Shown piece after piece: positions 52,017-60,602 of a DNA stretch of 64,000 bases (the first letter of the stretch is position 1; each line of letters opens with the position of its first letter). The DNA lies in assembly GCF_900108565.1 (NCBI RefSeq), contig NZ_LT629971.1, positions 3,906,001-3,970,000 on the forward strand, written 5' to 3'. The notes beneath the pieces were generated by a model, which was not told where the DNA came from, made no database searches, and saw nothing but the letters and a program-made list of their open reading frames with translations. The stretch comes from Mycolicibacterium rutilum. GTDB lineage: Bacteria > Actinomycetota > Actinomycetes > Mycobacteriales > Mycobacteriaceae. Both the position numbers and the translations under genes were made by a program.

Positions 52017-52691
52017 TTACCGTGTTGAACGGCGCGTAGCCGAGACGTGCGGCCGTGGCTGTCGTCGTCTCTCTGATGTTCTCGGCGCCGACTTCTTCTG
52101 GCCGACCGTCGACTTCGCTCGAGGAGCGGGGCGCGTTACGATTTCGGCCAGGAGCGCCATCGCAGACTCGGTCCTGGATATCAGATCAACGTTGTCAGCG
52201 TCTGCCAACCACTGTCGGTACGCCGCACGAAACACGTTGGCCCCGACCTCGGCTGCGAGTTCCGCTACTTCTGGGTCCAATCCATGGTCACGCAACACGC
52301 TGGCGAACTCACTGACCATGTGATGCTGCTTGATCAGGTCGCGCTCCCGCAGATTCGGGGTTGATGCGATCATGGCTTCGCGGCGGCGTAGAGATTCACG
52401 TGGCGCGAGACCTTCCCAGTCGAACTCCGCCAAAACTCGAGTCACTGCCCGAAGAGGCTCAGCGACGTCGGGTGCCTGGTGGAGTTCCCGGACCAGTGCC
52501 GCCCGCAACACCTCCTCGTCGGCGAACAACACCTCTTGCTTATCTGCGAAGTACCGGAAGAAAGTTCGGGTTGTGAGGCGCGCGCGCTCGGCGATCTGCA
52601 CAGCGGTCGTTTCCTCAAACCCCTGCTCCTCGAACAACTCCATCGCGGCCTGCTGCAGACGCTCTTTGCTGCCGTGTTCCCAGCGTGGCAT
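52017..52691 (-). CDS. TetR-family transcriptional regulator
   Basis: A 224-residue TetR regulator. The HTH is 'ERLQQAAMELFEEQGFEETTAVQIAERARLTTRTFFRYFADKQEVLFADEEVLRAALV'. The remainder is the helical ligand domain, with a basic Arg/Lys-rich C-terminus (about 195-224) that may be disordered. It is divergent from a cupin gene and lies next to two copies of an ATGTC-N7-GACA(T) palindrome. It probably represses the cupin and quinone-oxidoreductase-like genes. Confidence 0.9.
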   Translation of the reverse strand: MPRWEHGSKERLQQAAMELFEEQGFEETTAVQIAERARLTTRTFFRYFADKQEVLFADEEVLRAALVRELHQAPDVAEPLRAVTRVLAEFDWEGLAPRESLRRREAMIASTPNLRERDLIKQHHMVSEFASVLRDHGLDPEVAELAAEVGANVFRAAYRQWLADADNVDLISRTESAMALLAEIVTRPAPRAKSTVGQKKSAPRTSERRRQPRPHVSATRRSTR

Positions 52692-52751
52692 GTAGCGAAG
52701 ATACTCCCTGTCGTACCCGATGTATCGCGGCGATCGCCCCGCTCGACAGCG

Positions 52752-52797
52752 ATGTCACGGCGAGACATCAGTGTTACAGTGATGTCACGGCGCGACA
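52752..52797. promoter_or_regulatory. Two TetR-type operators, 30 bp apart
   Basis: Site 1 is ATGTC-ACGGCGA-GACAT (52752-52768). Site 2 is TGTC-ACGGCGC-GACA (52783-52797). The 30-base offset places both on the same helix face. They lie between the divergent TetR gene and the cupin gene. Confidence 0.7.
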
Positions 52798-52828
52798 ACC
52801 ACGTCGAGTGAGACGAAGTGAGAGGCCC

Positions 52829-53386
52829 ATGGTGAGTGGCGATAAAGCACCTGGCGTGTTCAAGGGGCGGGCAGGGGAGTCGCCGGCGTACTGGTACCGC
52901 GGTGGGCTGTGGAACGTCTTGATGTCGGCAGACGAGACGCTCGGTGAGTTCACGTTCATGGAGCAGATCATCCCGGCGGGGGTCGGCCCGCCGGCGCACA
53001 TACACGAGCGCCAAGCCGAAGGCTTCTACATCCTGTCCGGTGAACTGGAATTGGTGATCGGCCATGACGACGAGGTGGTGCATGCTGAACCGGGCTCGGC
53101 GGTGTGGATACCGAAGAACACGCGGCACGCATTCCGTATCACGTCCGACGAAGATGCTCGCGTGCTGAACTTCTACACCCCAGGCGGTTTCGACGATCAT
53201 CTGCCTTATTTCGGTGTCGAGGCGACCGCACAGACGCTGCCGCCAGGGGATCTCGGAAAGTCGGTGCTCGACCGGGAACGCCAGGGCACCTCCCAGGAGA
53301 ACCGGGACGCCTACCTGCAACGGCTTGCTGACATCGCCGAGGGCACCTGGGACTTTTCGATGCCGGATCCCAATGTGCAGCACTAG
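52829..53386 (+). CDS. Cupin-domain protein
   Basis: A 185-residue single-cupin protein. Metal ligands of motif 1 are in 'PPAHIHERQAEGFYILSGELELVIG' (H-x-H...E), and motif 2 is 'GSAVWIPKNTRHAFRITSDEDARVLNFYTPGGFDDHL'. The fold and length match quercetinase/phosphomannose-isomerase-like small cupins of the GxxxH type. ATG 52829 is preceded by GTGAGAGG. The downstream MDR gene is 36 bases away, so the two are likely an operon controlled by the adjacent TetR. The substrate is unknown. Confidence 0.85.
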   Translation: MVSGDKAPGVFKGRAGESPAYWYRGGLWNVLMSADETLGEFTFMEQIIPAGVGPPAHIHERQAEGFYILSGELELVIGHDDEVVHAEPGSAVWIPKNTRHAFRITSDEDARVLNFYTPGGFDDHLPYFGVEATAQTLPPGDLGKSVLDRERQGTSQENRDAYLQRLADIAEGTWDFSMPDPNVQH

Positions 53387-53422
53387 GGCACCGCTGTGGT
53401 GCCGACGAAGCGAAAGGCGACC

Positions 53423-54355
53423 ATGAAGCGGATTCAGTATCACAATTACGGCGGTCCCGAGGTGATGCGCTTCGAGGATTTCCAGCCGGCACGCCCAGGG
53501 AGCGGTGAGGTCCTGATCAGAGTGCGCGCCGCCGCGGCCAACCCGTATGACTGGAAGGTCCGCAACGGCGAGATGAAGATGATGAGCGGCCGTAAGTTCC
53601 CGCGGGGCTTGGGTTATGACTTCGCCGGCGTCGTCGAAGCGGTTGGGCCGGGCGTCACGCGGGTCGGCGTGGGCGACGAGGTACTGGGAGTGGCGCCGAT
53701 CAAGATGAGCGGTGCGTTCGCCGAGATGGTGCTGGCAGTTGAGAAAGCGATCGTCAAGAAGCCGGCCGAGATCTCCTTCGAGGAGGCTGCCGCGATTCCG
53801 ACCATCGGCGGCGCGGCGCTGCAGGGCTTGGTGACGAAAGGGAAACTGCGAGCGGGCCAGTCGGTCTTCATCCACGGCTGTCTGGGTGGGGTCGGGCGCG
53901 CTGCTGTGCAGATCGCACGGACACGCGGAGCCTCGATTGTGGCAGGGAGTTGCCGTGCGAGCGCGATGCAAGACGCACACGACCTGGCCGTCGACCCGGT
54001 CGTCGAGTTCGATTCCGTTGCAACCACACTGGGGAAGTTCGACATCGTCTACGACACCGTGGGCACGCTTGCGCCCGCGACGGCACGCAAGTTACTGGCC
54101 CCGGGGGGACGCATCATCGATATCGTCCCTTCCGGTGCCAAGTTCCTCAAGAGTGCATTGCCGGGTCCATACACTGTGCTGATCACGCAGCACAACGTCG
54201 AGGATCTCGAGGAACTTGCGCGGATGTGCGCAACAGGAGAACTACGGCTGCCGATCGCTCGGACGGTGCCGCTGCAAGACGCCATTCCAGCGCTGACCGA
54301 ACTTGAGCGCAACAACACGCCCAGGGGTGGCAAGCTGATCATCACCACCGGCTGA
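53423..54355 (+). CDS. Medium-chain zinc-free quinone-oxidoreductase-like protein
   Basis: A 310-residue MDR-superfamily enzyme. It has 'MKRIQYHNYGGPEVMRFEDFQPARPGSGEVLIRVRAAAANPYDWKVRNGEM', 'LGYDFAGVVEAVGPGVTRVGVGDEVLG', the nucleotide-binding stretch 'GQSVFIHGCLGGVGRAAVQIARTRGASIVAG' and a C-terminal 'LERNNTPRGGKLIITTG'. It lacks the zinc-binding cysteines, as in quinone oxidoreductases/NADP-dependent enone reductases. ATG 53423 with AAAGGCGACC upstream is the start. Confidence 0.88.
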   Translation: MKRIQYHNYGGPEVMRFEDFQPARPGSGEVLIRVRAAAANPYDWKVRNGEMKMMSGRKFPRGLGYDFAGVVEAVGPGVTRVGVGDEVLGVAPIKMSGAFAEMVLAVEKAIVKKPAEISFEEAAAIPTIGGAALQGLVTKGKLRAGQSVFIHGCLGGVGRAAVQIARTRGASIVAGSCRASAMQDAHDLAVDPVVEFDSVATTLGKFDIVYDTVGTLAPATARKLLAPGGRIIDIVPSGAKFLKSALPGPYTVLITQHNVEDLEELARMCATGELRLPIARTVPLQDAIPALTELERNNTPRGGKLIITTG

Positions 54356-54592
54356 GCGACGCGGGGGAGGGCGCGAGGACCTGGCTCCATGCGTTCGCCT
54401 GCAACGGGTTACGCGCACGAATCGTCGACGTGACGGATTCCAGTATGTCTGCCCCTGTGAAGTAGGGGAGAGGCGCAAGGGGCGAAGGGGTCCCGGCAGT
54501 ACCTGGATCAGAGGGATCTCCCTATTGCTCTCGCGCCCGCTTAATTTGGGATTGCAGTCAGCATCCCGCACGACCAGCGAAAAGGGCGCCAA

Positions 54593-55387
54593 GTGGTAGA
54601 CGATCAATTCACAACGCATGCAGACCTGTTCGATCTGTCGGGAAAGCACGCGCTCGTCACCGGCGGCACGCGAGGCATCGGGATGATGATCACGCGTGGT
54701 CTACTCCAGGCGGGCGCACGAGTGGTCATCAGCTCACGCAACGCAGAAGCGTGTGCGCAGGCGCAGAAGCACTTGTCCCAATTCGGACAGGTGCGAGCCA
54801 TCCCCGCCGACCTGTCCCGCCATGACGAGTGTCGGCGACTGTCCGAACTCGTCACCACCGGCTCGGAGCGTCTCGACATCCTCGTCAACAACGCGGGCGC
54901 CATGTGGGACGAGCCGCTGGCGACCTTCCCGGACGAGGCCTGGGATACCGTCATCGACCTCAACCTGAAGTCGCCGTTCTGGCTGGTCCAGGCGCTGCTG
55001 CCTGCGCTTCGCAGGGCCGGCACCGCCGACGACCCGGCGCGGATCATCAACGTCGGCAGCATTGCCGCCATCCACATTCCGCAGCGGCCCAATTACTCGT
55101 ACTCCAGTAGCAAGGCCGGACTGCATCAACTCACCAGAGTGCTCGCCAGGGAACTAGGACCGCAGCACGTCACCGTGAACGCCGTGGCGCCAGGGCCGTT
55201 CCCGTCGACGATGATGGCTGCCACCCTCGATGAGTTCGGTGAAGAGATCGCGGCGTCGGCCCCACTGCGCCGGATCGGCCGCGACGACGACATGGCGGGT
55301 GTCGCCGTGTTCCTCGCCAGCCGGGCAGGCGCATACCTGACGGGCGCCGTGATCCCCGTCGACGGCGGCATCGCCACCACCGCGTAG
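54593..55387 (+). CDS. Short-chain dehydrogenase/reductase
   Basis: A 264-residue SDR with TGGTRGIG, 'SSRNAE' after beta-2 (suggesting NADP), NNAG, the Ser of GSIAA, active-site Tyr in 'PNYSYSSSKAGLHQL' (YSSSK) and 'GAVIPVDGGIATT' at the end. GTG start at 54593. It is followed, after about 80 bases containing paired GGTACC sites, by the XRE/MmyB-type regulator remnant. Regulators of that kind are often next to SDR genes. Substrate unknown. Confidence 0.9.
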   Translation: MVDDQFTTHADLFDLSGKHALVTGGTRGIGMMITRGLLQAGARVVISSRNAEACAQAQKHLSQFGQVRAIPADLSRHDECRRLSELVTTGSERLDILVNNAGAMWDEPLATFPDEAWDTVIDLNLKSPFWLVQALLPALRRAGTADDPARIINVGSIAAIHIPQRPNYSYSSSKAGLHQLTRVLARELGPQHVTVNAVAPGPFPSTMMAATLDEFGEEIAASAPLRRIGRDDDMAGVAVFLASRAGAYLTGAVIPVDGGIATTA

Positions 55388-55415
55388 GCCGTCTGCGGTG
55401 CAGCGCAGGGTTCGG

Positions 55416-55430
55416 GGTACCAGCGGTACC
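55416..55430. promoter_or_regulatory. Direct/inverted GGTACC-N3-GGTACC, probable MmyB-type operator
   Basis: Two GGTACC hexamers (55416-55421, 55425-55430) separated by AGC. They are placed just upstream of the XRE/MmyB regulator remnant and downstream of the SDR gene. The position suggests the regulator's own binding site. Confidence 0.4.
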
Positions 55431-55465
55431 TCCCTTCGCCTGCTAGGCCGGGCTACCGTGAGGGG

Positions 55466-56345
55466 ATGGCCGCGATGGATGTGCGCACCGAGATCCGGGA
55501 GTTCCTGAGGTCACGTCGCGCACGCATCACGCCCGAAGAGGCAGGCCTGCCCGCCTACGGTGGCAACCGCCGCGTCAAAGGTCTGCGTCGCGAGGAAGTA
55601 GCACTGCTCGCAGGAGTATCGGTCGACTATTACGTGCGTATGGAACGCGGCGCCCTGGCCGGTACCTCCGAGGGTGTGCTGGACGCGTTGGCCTCGGCGT
55701 TGAGGCTCGACGACGCGGAGCGCGATCATCTGTTCCACCTCGCACGCGAGTGCGGGCCGCCCAGCAGCCGGCGCCGGCGCAAGCCCACGGCGACGGTGCG
55801 CCCGGCGCTGCAACAGGTGCTCGACGCGATCACCAACGCCGCGGCGTTGATTCGCAACGACCGCCGCGATGTGCTCGCCATGAATCAACTGGGCCGAGCG
55901 CTGTATTCACCGGTGCTGGCGGGCCCGCGACGCCCCGCCAACACCGCGCGGTTCCTGTACCTGAATTCCGACGCAGCGAGGGCGTTCTTCGTCGACTACG
56001 ACCAGATCACGTGCAATGCGGCCGCGTCGCTGCGGCTGGAGGCCGGCCGCAATCCGCACGACGAGGAGCTCATCGCTCTTGTCGGTGAATTATCAACGTG
56101 TAGCGAACTTTCCGGCAGCAGTGGGCGTCCCGGGATGTGCGGCTGCACGGGTACGGGACCATCCAGTAGTGGGCCGGCTCGACTTGGACTTCGAGTCCAT
56201 GGATCTGCCCACCGACCGTGGCCTGCACTTGAATGTCTACACGACATCCTCGCAGGGATTGGCCGCTGACAACCTGGCTTTGTTGGCGTCGTGGGCGGCC
56301 AGTGAGGCCAACTTGGCGACTGAGCTTGCAGCGCCTGGCGCATAA
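55466..56345 (+). pseudogene. XRE/MmyB-family regulator with two frameshifts
   Basis: The first 214 codons (frame from 55466) encode a normal N-terminal XRE helix-turn-helix ('NRRVKGLRREEVALLAGVSVDYYVRMERG') and most of the MmyB ligand-binding domain, to '...ELIALVGELSTCSEL'. The family sequence then continues as 'FRQQWASRDVRLHGYGT' in the second frame (from 56110). From about 56160 it continues in the third frame as 'HPVVGRLDLDFESMDLPTDRGLHLNVY...' to stop 56345. Two single-base losses near 56109 and 56156 explain this. Neither run is a long homopolymer, so true mutations are likely. DNA-binding residues remain intact. Confidence 0.8.
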
Positions 56346-56463
56346 CTTCGGTACGCGAGTAGTTCGACGAAGCTCTGTAAGTTGGCCAACCCGTAGCTGA
56401 TTGCGAGAAGCCTTCGACGGCGCGGGTTCCAGAGTCCGGTTCGTGCGAGCCAGTGATGACAGT

Positions 56464-56757
56464 TCACGGTCGCACGACCGCGGTGTCGGACAGGAAATGG
56501 CGGCGCGTCTCAACGATGATCTGGTCGAGCCGGTCACGCGTGGCGGCCAACCGGCTCACTTCAGCGTCAATGCGGGCGCGTTCGCAGATGAGGCGCTCCA
56601 CCATTGCCGACGTTGCCGTACCCGAGTCGACGCAGGGCAACAACTGCACCACGCCGTCGCTACTCCGACCGGCGGCGAACAACTCTTTTATGAGCTTTAC
56701 GCGCTCGACCGCATCCTGCTCATAGATTCGCTGCCCGCCGGGGGTCCGACGCGCCGA
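56464..56757 (-). pseudogene. MerR-family regulator lacking its DNA-binding domain
   Basis: The frame encodes 'SARRTPGGQRIYEQDAVERVKLIKELFAAGRSSDGVVQLLPCVDSGTATSAMVERLICERARIDAEVSRLAATRDRLDQII', the second half of a MerR regulator: wing, dimerisation helix, CxxC-less effector region. The N-terminal HTH ('MLIGELA..TGVS...RYYE') should lie immediately upstream on the coding strand. There the sequence is instead the reverse strand of a monooxygenase gene (SHLYSYSFAP). The gene is truncated by that junction at about 56757. Confidence 0.7.
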
Positions 56758-58071
56758 TCCCACCTCTACTCGTACTCGTTTGCCCCAGTTCATGATTGGT
56801 CGAGAGTCTTCGCCGACTAGGTCGAGATTCTTGATTACATCAGAACGGTTGCCGACAGGTTCAAGGTGCGCCAACACCTACGACTCGGGCACGAACTGCT
56901 GCAGGCGGAGTGGGACGAGAAATCGGAGCGTTGGGAGATCCGCACCTCGGAGGGGTCGTTCAGCGCACAGGTGCTGATATCGGCTACCGGCGTTTTGTCC
57001 GACGGCTTCATCCCGAACATTGTCGGCCTGAACGAATTTGGGGGACAGTTCTGGCACTCGTCGCAGTGGCGTCACGACATCGCGCTCGATGACAAGCGGG
57101 TCGCCGTCGTCGGCACCGGTGCGTCAGCGATCCAGTTCGCTCCGCAGATCCAGCCCGTCGCCGCACGGATGACTGTCTTTCAGCGCACGCCCCCGTGGAT
57201 AATCCCGCGCAACGATCGGGTTTACACCGCGAAGGAGAAGCGGCTGTTCGCCGATGCACCTGCCGCGCAGCGACTTGACCGACTGCGTCTGTACCTCCAG
57301 CGCGAGGGATTGGCCTTTCTGCAGGTGCATCCTGGCTTGATGGCGCCGCTTCGGCGTGTAGCGCTCCGCCATTTGAACAGCCAAGTCAGCGATCCCACGC
57401 TGCGGGTGAAGTTGACCCCGAACTACGCCATCGGTTGCAAACGCATCTTGGTCTCCAATGACTGGTATCCCGCCTTGACCAAGGACAACGTCGAGCTTGT
57501 CACTGACACCATCGACCGGATCACACCCGGCGGTATCCGTACCGCCGGCGGCACCGAGTACGAGGTCGATCACATCATCTTTGGGACCGGGTTTCAGACC
57601 ACCACGCTGCCGGTCGCCGACCGCATCATCGGTTCGGGCGCCCGCACGCTAGCGCAACGCTGGGAACGCGGCATGCGCGCACATCGAAACACGACTGTCT
57701 CCGGCTTTCCGAACCTGTTCCTCATCAACGGTCCTAACACCTTCTCTGGTTATACCTCCGTCATTTACATGATCGAATCCCAGGTGAACTACGTTCTCGC
57801 GGCACTACGTGAAATGCGTTCTCGTGGCGCGCAGGTCATGGAGGTGACCGAATCCGCCGAAGCGCATTACGACGCGTGGTTGCAGCACCGCGCCTTAGGG
57901 ACAGTGTGGACCGCCGGCGGCTGTGACAGCTGGTACCTCGATGCGCACGGTCGTAACAGATGGCTCTGGCCCGGGCAAAGTTTTAGTTATCGGCGGCTGA
58001 CGCGCAGCTTCGACGTGAAGCACTATCGGTTGGCGTCGACGCTACGTGTCAGGAGCGGAAGCCATCCCTAG
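56758..58071 (+). pseudogene. Baeyer-Villiger/flavin monooxygenase, N-terminally truncated with in-frame stop
   Basis: Similarity to Baeyer-Villiger-type FAD monooxygenases begins abruptly at 'SHLYSYSFAPVHDWSRVFAD' (56758 on), hits TAG at 56818-56820, where family members have a Gln/Glu-rich turn, and continues 'VEILDYIRTVADRFKVRQHLRLGHELL...'. The open part from 56866 (401 codons) retains the NADP-binding motif VAVVGTGASAIQ, 'FQRTPPWIIPR' and 'INGPNTFSGYTS'. The first about 85 residues with the FAD GxGxxG loop are gone, replaced by the MerR fragment. The protein would be non-functional. Confidence 0.8.
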
Positions 58072-58129
58072 CTCAGTGTGTGGATGTTTCCGTAGCGTCC
58101 AGCCAATAACCCAGCGGGACAACCCAATT

Positions 58130-58142
58130 CGTCACTGTGACG
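58130..58142. promoter_or_regulatory. Inverted repeat CGTCAC-T-GTGACG
   Basis: The core matches the palindrome at 49118-49134 except for the central base. It lies in a 210-base gap downstream of the monooxygenase remnant and has no gene start nearby. Its role is unclear. Confidence 0.3.
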
Positions 58143-58281
58143 TTTTATGGGTGATGGACGGGTGGTAGGTGCTGCGAGGCTGCGTAGCCCGGGCTGCCGC
58201 GTCCCTGATATCTACCGATAAGCCACATTATGTCAACTAAGGTCTGCACGCGTTGCTGCTCAACGCTTTCGAGCGACGCCC

Positions 58282-58704
58282 CTATCGGTGATGCGGGTGA
58301 GTAACTGACCGTAGCTCCAGCCGCGGGATTCCCGTGAAGTCGGCGGGGTTACACGTGTACAGCGGCACTCCATATGCGATTGCACTGGCCGCAATAAGCG
58401 CGTCGTAAGCGCGCGCAACAGGCTTGCGACCCGCCGCGCGCAGCGCCGCCGCGACGGCTCCAAACGCCCGGGCGCAATCTCCATCGAACGGTAGGACGTC
58501 GAAATCCGCCTCGGCCTGCTGCAGGTGCTGCTGCCGAGCGCCGCGCTCAGAATCGTCGTTGGCGACGTGTGGACCTACGGACAGCTCAGCCAGCGTGATC
58601 GCGCTGATCACCGATTCATCGGGAAGCTCGGCTGGGTCAGACAGCTGACCCAAAAGGATCACCGTCGAGGTATCCAGCATCCCCCGGCAATGGGTTTGCG
58701 TCAC
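58282..58704 (-). CDS. vapC: VapC-family PIN-domain toxin
   Basis: A 140-residue PIN-domain ribonuclease toxin. The acidic active site is visible: Asp in MLDTSTVILL, Glu in ITLAELSVG, Asp in ARAYDALIAASA and Asp in CNPADFTGIP. GTG 58704 overlaps the antitoxin stop (GTGA), the usual coupling of vapBC operons; ATG 58680 is a shorter alternative. VapC toxins cleave specific RNAs until blocked by VapB. The RNA target cannot be predicted. Confidence 0.92.
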   Translation of the reverse strand: MTQTHCRGMLDTSTVILLGQLSDPAELPDESVISAITLAELSVGPHVANDDSERGARQQHLQQAEADFDVLPFDGDCARAFGAVAAALRAAGRKPVARAYDALIAASAIAYGVPLYTCNPADFTGIPRLELRSVTHPHHR

Positions 58705-58937
58705 AGCGACGGGTCGATGAGATTGTCGATATCGCGCCGGAGGGCATCTGGGTCCACCGGCGGGAGATTCTTGCGGCGACGAATCAGTTCCGCAGGTCCT
58801 GCGCTCGAACGAGGCAACGGCCGTAGCTCAGCAACAGGTGTCCCGTCCCGAGTAATGACGATGCGCTCGCCATGCTCGACACGGCGTAGAACGTCTCCTC
58901 CACTATTGCGCAATTCGCGCACCGTGACTGCATCCAC
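58701..58937 (-). CDS. vapB: VapB/Phd-type antitoxin
   Basis: A 78-residue antitoxin beginning 'MDAVTVRELRNSGGDVLRRVEHGERIVITRDGTPVAELRPLPRS', a Phd/YefM-like N-terminal DNA-binding/dimerisation fold. The C-terminal half 'RRRKNLPPVDPDALRRDIDNLIDPSL' is the expected toxin-neutralising helix. It is translated just ahead of vapC with a 4-base overlap. Confidence 0.92.
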   Translation of the reverse strand: MDAVTVRELRNSGGDVLRRVEHGERIVITRDGTPVAELRPLPRSSAGPAELIRRRKNLPPVDPDALRRDIDNLIDPSL

Positions 58938-59101
58938 GTACGCAGTGTATCACCGGTGAGACGTCAAAGCGGCGTAGCAAGAGTGCACTAGTGCGCACGC
59001 GAAAATATGCGAGATCGAATATGCAGGGTCACCAGTAAACTACGCCGTTTTCATCCGATGAATTGCGGCGAAGGTGATACACCGTGCGTCGGCGGCGCTG
59101 G

Positions 59102-59671
59102 TCACCACTGCTTGAAACTCTGTGCCGAGACGAAGAAACCGTGCTCGGCACGGGTGCAGGTGACCCCGTCGGCCCGTGAAACACACACGGTGCCCGCGGC
59201 GGTGAGGCTGCGTCCGTAGTCGAGCACCTTCTGATTGGCAGACGCGTTGAAGAGCCCTTGGTTGAAGCACGACGGCGTGATGACCTCGCGCTCGTCGACG
59301 TAGTAACCCTTGGAGAGCTCGTCGCGTGGCTGGCCACCGTGATCGCAGTCCGCCCCCGGCGGTATCGCGGTCGCCTTGAACACCTGGCAGCCCGTGATGT
59401 CGGGGGTCAGGCCGCAGGCGATGTTCCGGCTCGGCGTGAAGAAGTACACGCCGGCATCTGACACTGTGTAGTCGGCGGGATCCGCCGCGCTCACTTCATC
59501 CTCGGCAGTCGGGGTAGCCGTCGGTGCGATGGGGGCACCCGGTTTTGCCGTCGCCGTCTCGCCGCTGGTGGGCTGGGGCGTGACAGTGGTTGGAGTAGCT
59601 CCACCGTGAGTCCCGCAGGCGGCGACCACGGTAGCAACGGCGATCAGGCCGATTAGTCGCGCGAACTTCAC
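59102..59671 (-). CDS. Secreted lipoprotein, Cys-rich
   Basis: A 189-residue protein with a signal peptide ending in lipobox VVAAC-G (Cys about residue 19). A Thr/Ala/Pro linker follows, then a globular domain with 'FFTPSRNIACGLTPDITGCQVF', 'PSCFNQGLF' and 'YGRSLTAAGTVCVSRADGVTCTRAEHGFFVSAQSF'. The Cys spacing resembles the lipoprotein at 724-1407. Family role is unknown; the cell envelope is likely. Confidence 0.85.
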   Translation of the reverse strand: MKFARLIGLIAVATVVAACGTHGGATPTTVTPQPTSGETATAKPGAPIAPTATPTAEDEVSAADPADYTVSDAGVYFFTPSRNIACGLTPDITGCQVFKATAIPPGADCDHGGQPRDELSKGYYVDEREVITPSCFNQGLFNASANQKVLDYGRSLTAAGTVCVSRADGVTCTRAEHGFFVSAQSFKQW

Positions 59672-60090
59672 ACTCGGGTCCTACACCAAACCGACCGGAA
59701 ATCACACACCCCGACGAAAAACAGGCCGATCAACTACCAAAGGTGGAAACTCACGCTAGGCGTCGTCGCCTCAAGTCGCCGGCCCGCAGGGTTTGCGCGA
59801 CCCCTCGCTTCGATCGGCGGCGCGATCGTGGCGCGGTCCGGCTGAGCCGGGCGCCACTCGCCCCGACAGCTGCCCCCCGCCACATCACGACCGATCCGCA
59901 GCCCGGGAGGAAGACGACGGAATCGAATAGTGCGGCTTACCAGAAAACCACTGCGTATTGCATCAGATAAATCAATGCCTCGCAGCTTGCCGGCCACCAC
60001 TCCGATCATCGTTTTCGGCTGCGGTGCAGCACTTTCTGCCCACGGCCCCCGCTCTACGGGCGGCCGGCAGGCAGGTAGATCCGGGTGTCG
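59672..60090. other. 419-base intergenic stretch, no convincing gene
   Basis: No frame here has good coding bias plus a start and ribosome site. On the plus strand around 59995-60040 the peptide 'TTPIIVFGCGAALSAHG' is weakly like the first strand and turn of an SDR ('PIIVFG.G.G...A'), as if the 5' end of such a gene survived, but it is too short to call. Confidence 0.4.
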
Positions 60091-60549
60091 TCACTGTGAG
60101 TCTGAATCGGCGATGCCGACCAGGCGGACATCGGAGCTGCGCGCGACGGCACCGTCGCGGCGCCGGAAACCTGCGATGACCGGCTCCCCATCAACGTCGA
60201 TGAAATGATAGGGCGTGCCTTTGCTTCGGTCTGCGTGCTTGTAGCCCCACTGGCCGATTGCTCCGAGGACCACAACCAAGTCGCGACCGGATTGCGTCAA
60301 CTCGTAACAGCTGCGGGCGCGGTCGCCCGGCTCCCGATACTCCACGGTCTCCAGTACACCGGCCGACACAAGTTCAGCCAGCCGGGCACTGAGGATATCC
60401 GAGGCAATTCCCAACTGCTTTTTGAACTCCGAGAATCGGGTTCTGCCGAGGAATGCTTCGCGAATGATCAGCATCGACCACCGCTGACCGATGACCGCCA
60501 TAGCGCGCGCGATAGGACAGGGATCGTCGGACCACGGATCGGTACGCAT
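60091..60549 (-). CDS. HxlR-family transcriptional regulator
   Basis: A 152-residue winged-helix regulator. It has 'CPIARAMAVIGQRWSMLIIREAFLGRTRFSEFKKQLGIASDILSARLAELVSAGVLETVEYREPGDRARSCYELTQSGRDLVVVLGAIGQWGYKH', the complete HxlR domain with the signature Cys near residue 11. ATG 60549 is used; GTG 60555 is possible. It is divergent from the LuxR-type regulator. Confidence 0.92.
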   Translation of the reverse strand: MRTDPWSDDPCPIARAMAVIGQRWSMLIIREAFLGRTRFSEFKKQLGIASDILSARLAELVSAGVLETVEYREPGDRARSCYELTQSGRDLVVVLGAIGQWGYKHADRSKGTPYHFIDVDGEPVIAGFRRRDGAVARSSDVRLVGIADSDSQ

Positions 60550-60602
60550 CACCACACCTTATCTGAGTTGGCATTTCCAATCCAGGGTGGTACCGTCGGC
60601 AC

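Noticed and set aside
56818..56820. TAG read through or recoded in the monooxygenase
   Set aside because: The N-terminal FAD-binding domain is missing anyway, and there is no sign of pyrrolysine or suppression machinery; a nonsense mutation in a remnant is simpler.
59930..60208. Small plus-strand frame with an SDR-like start
   Set aside because: Resemblance is limited to about 15 residues, and much of the frame overlaps the HxlR gene on the other strand.
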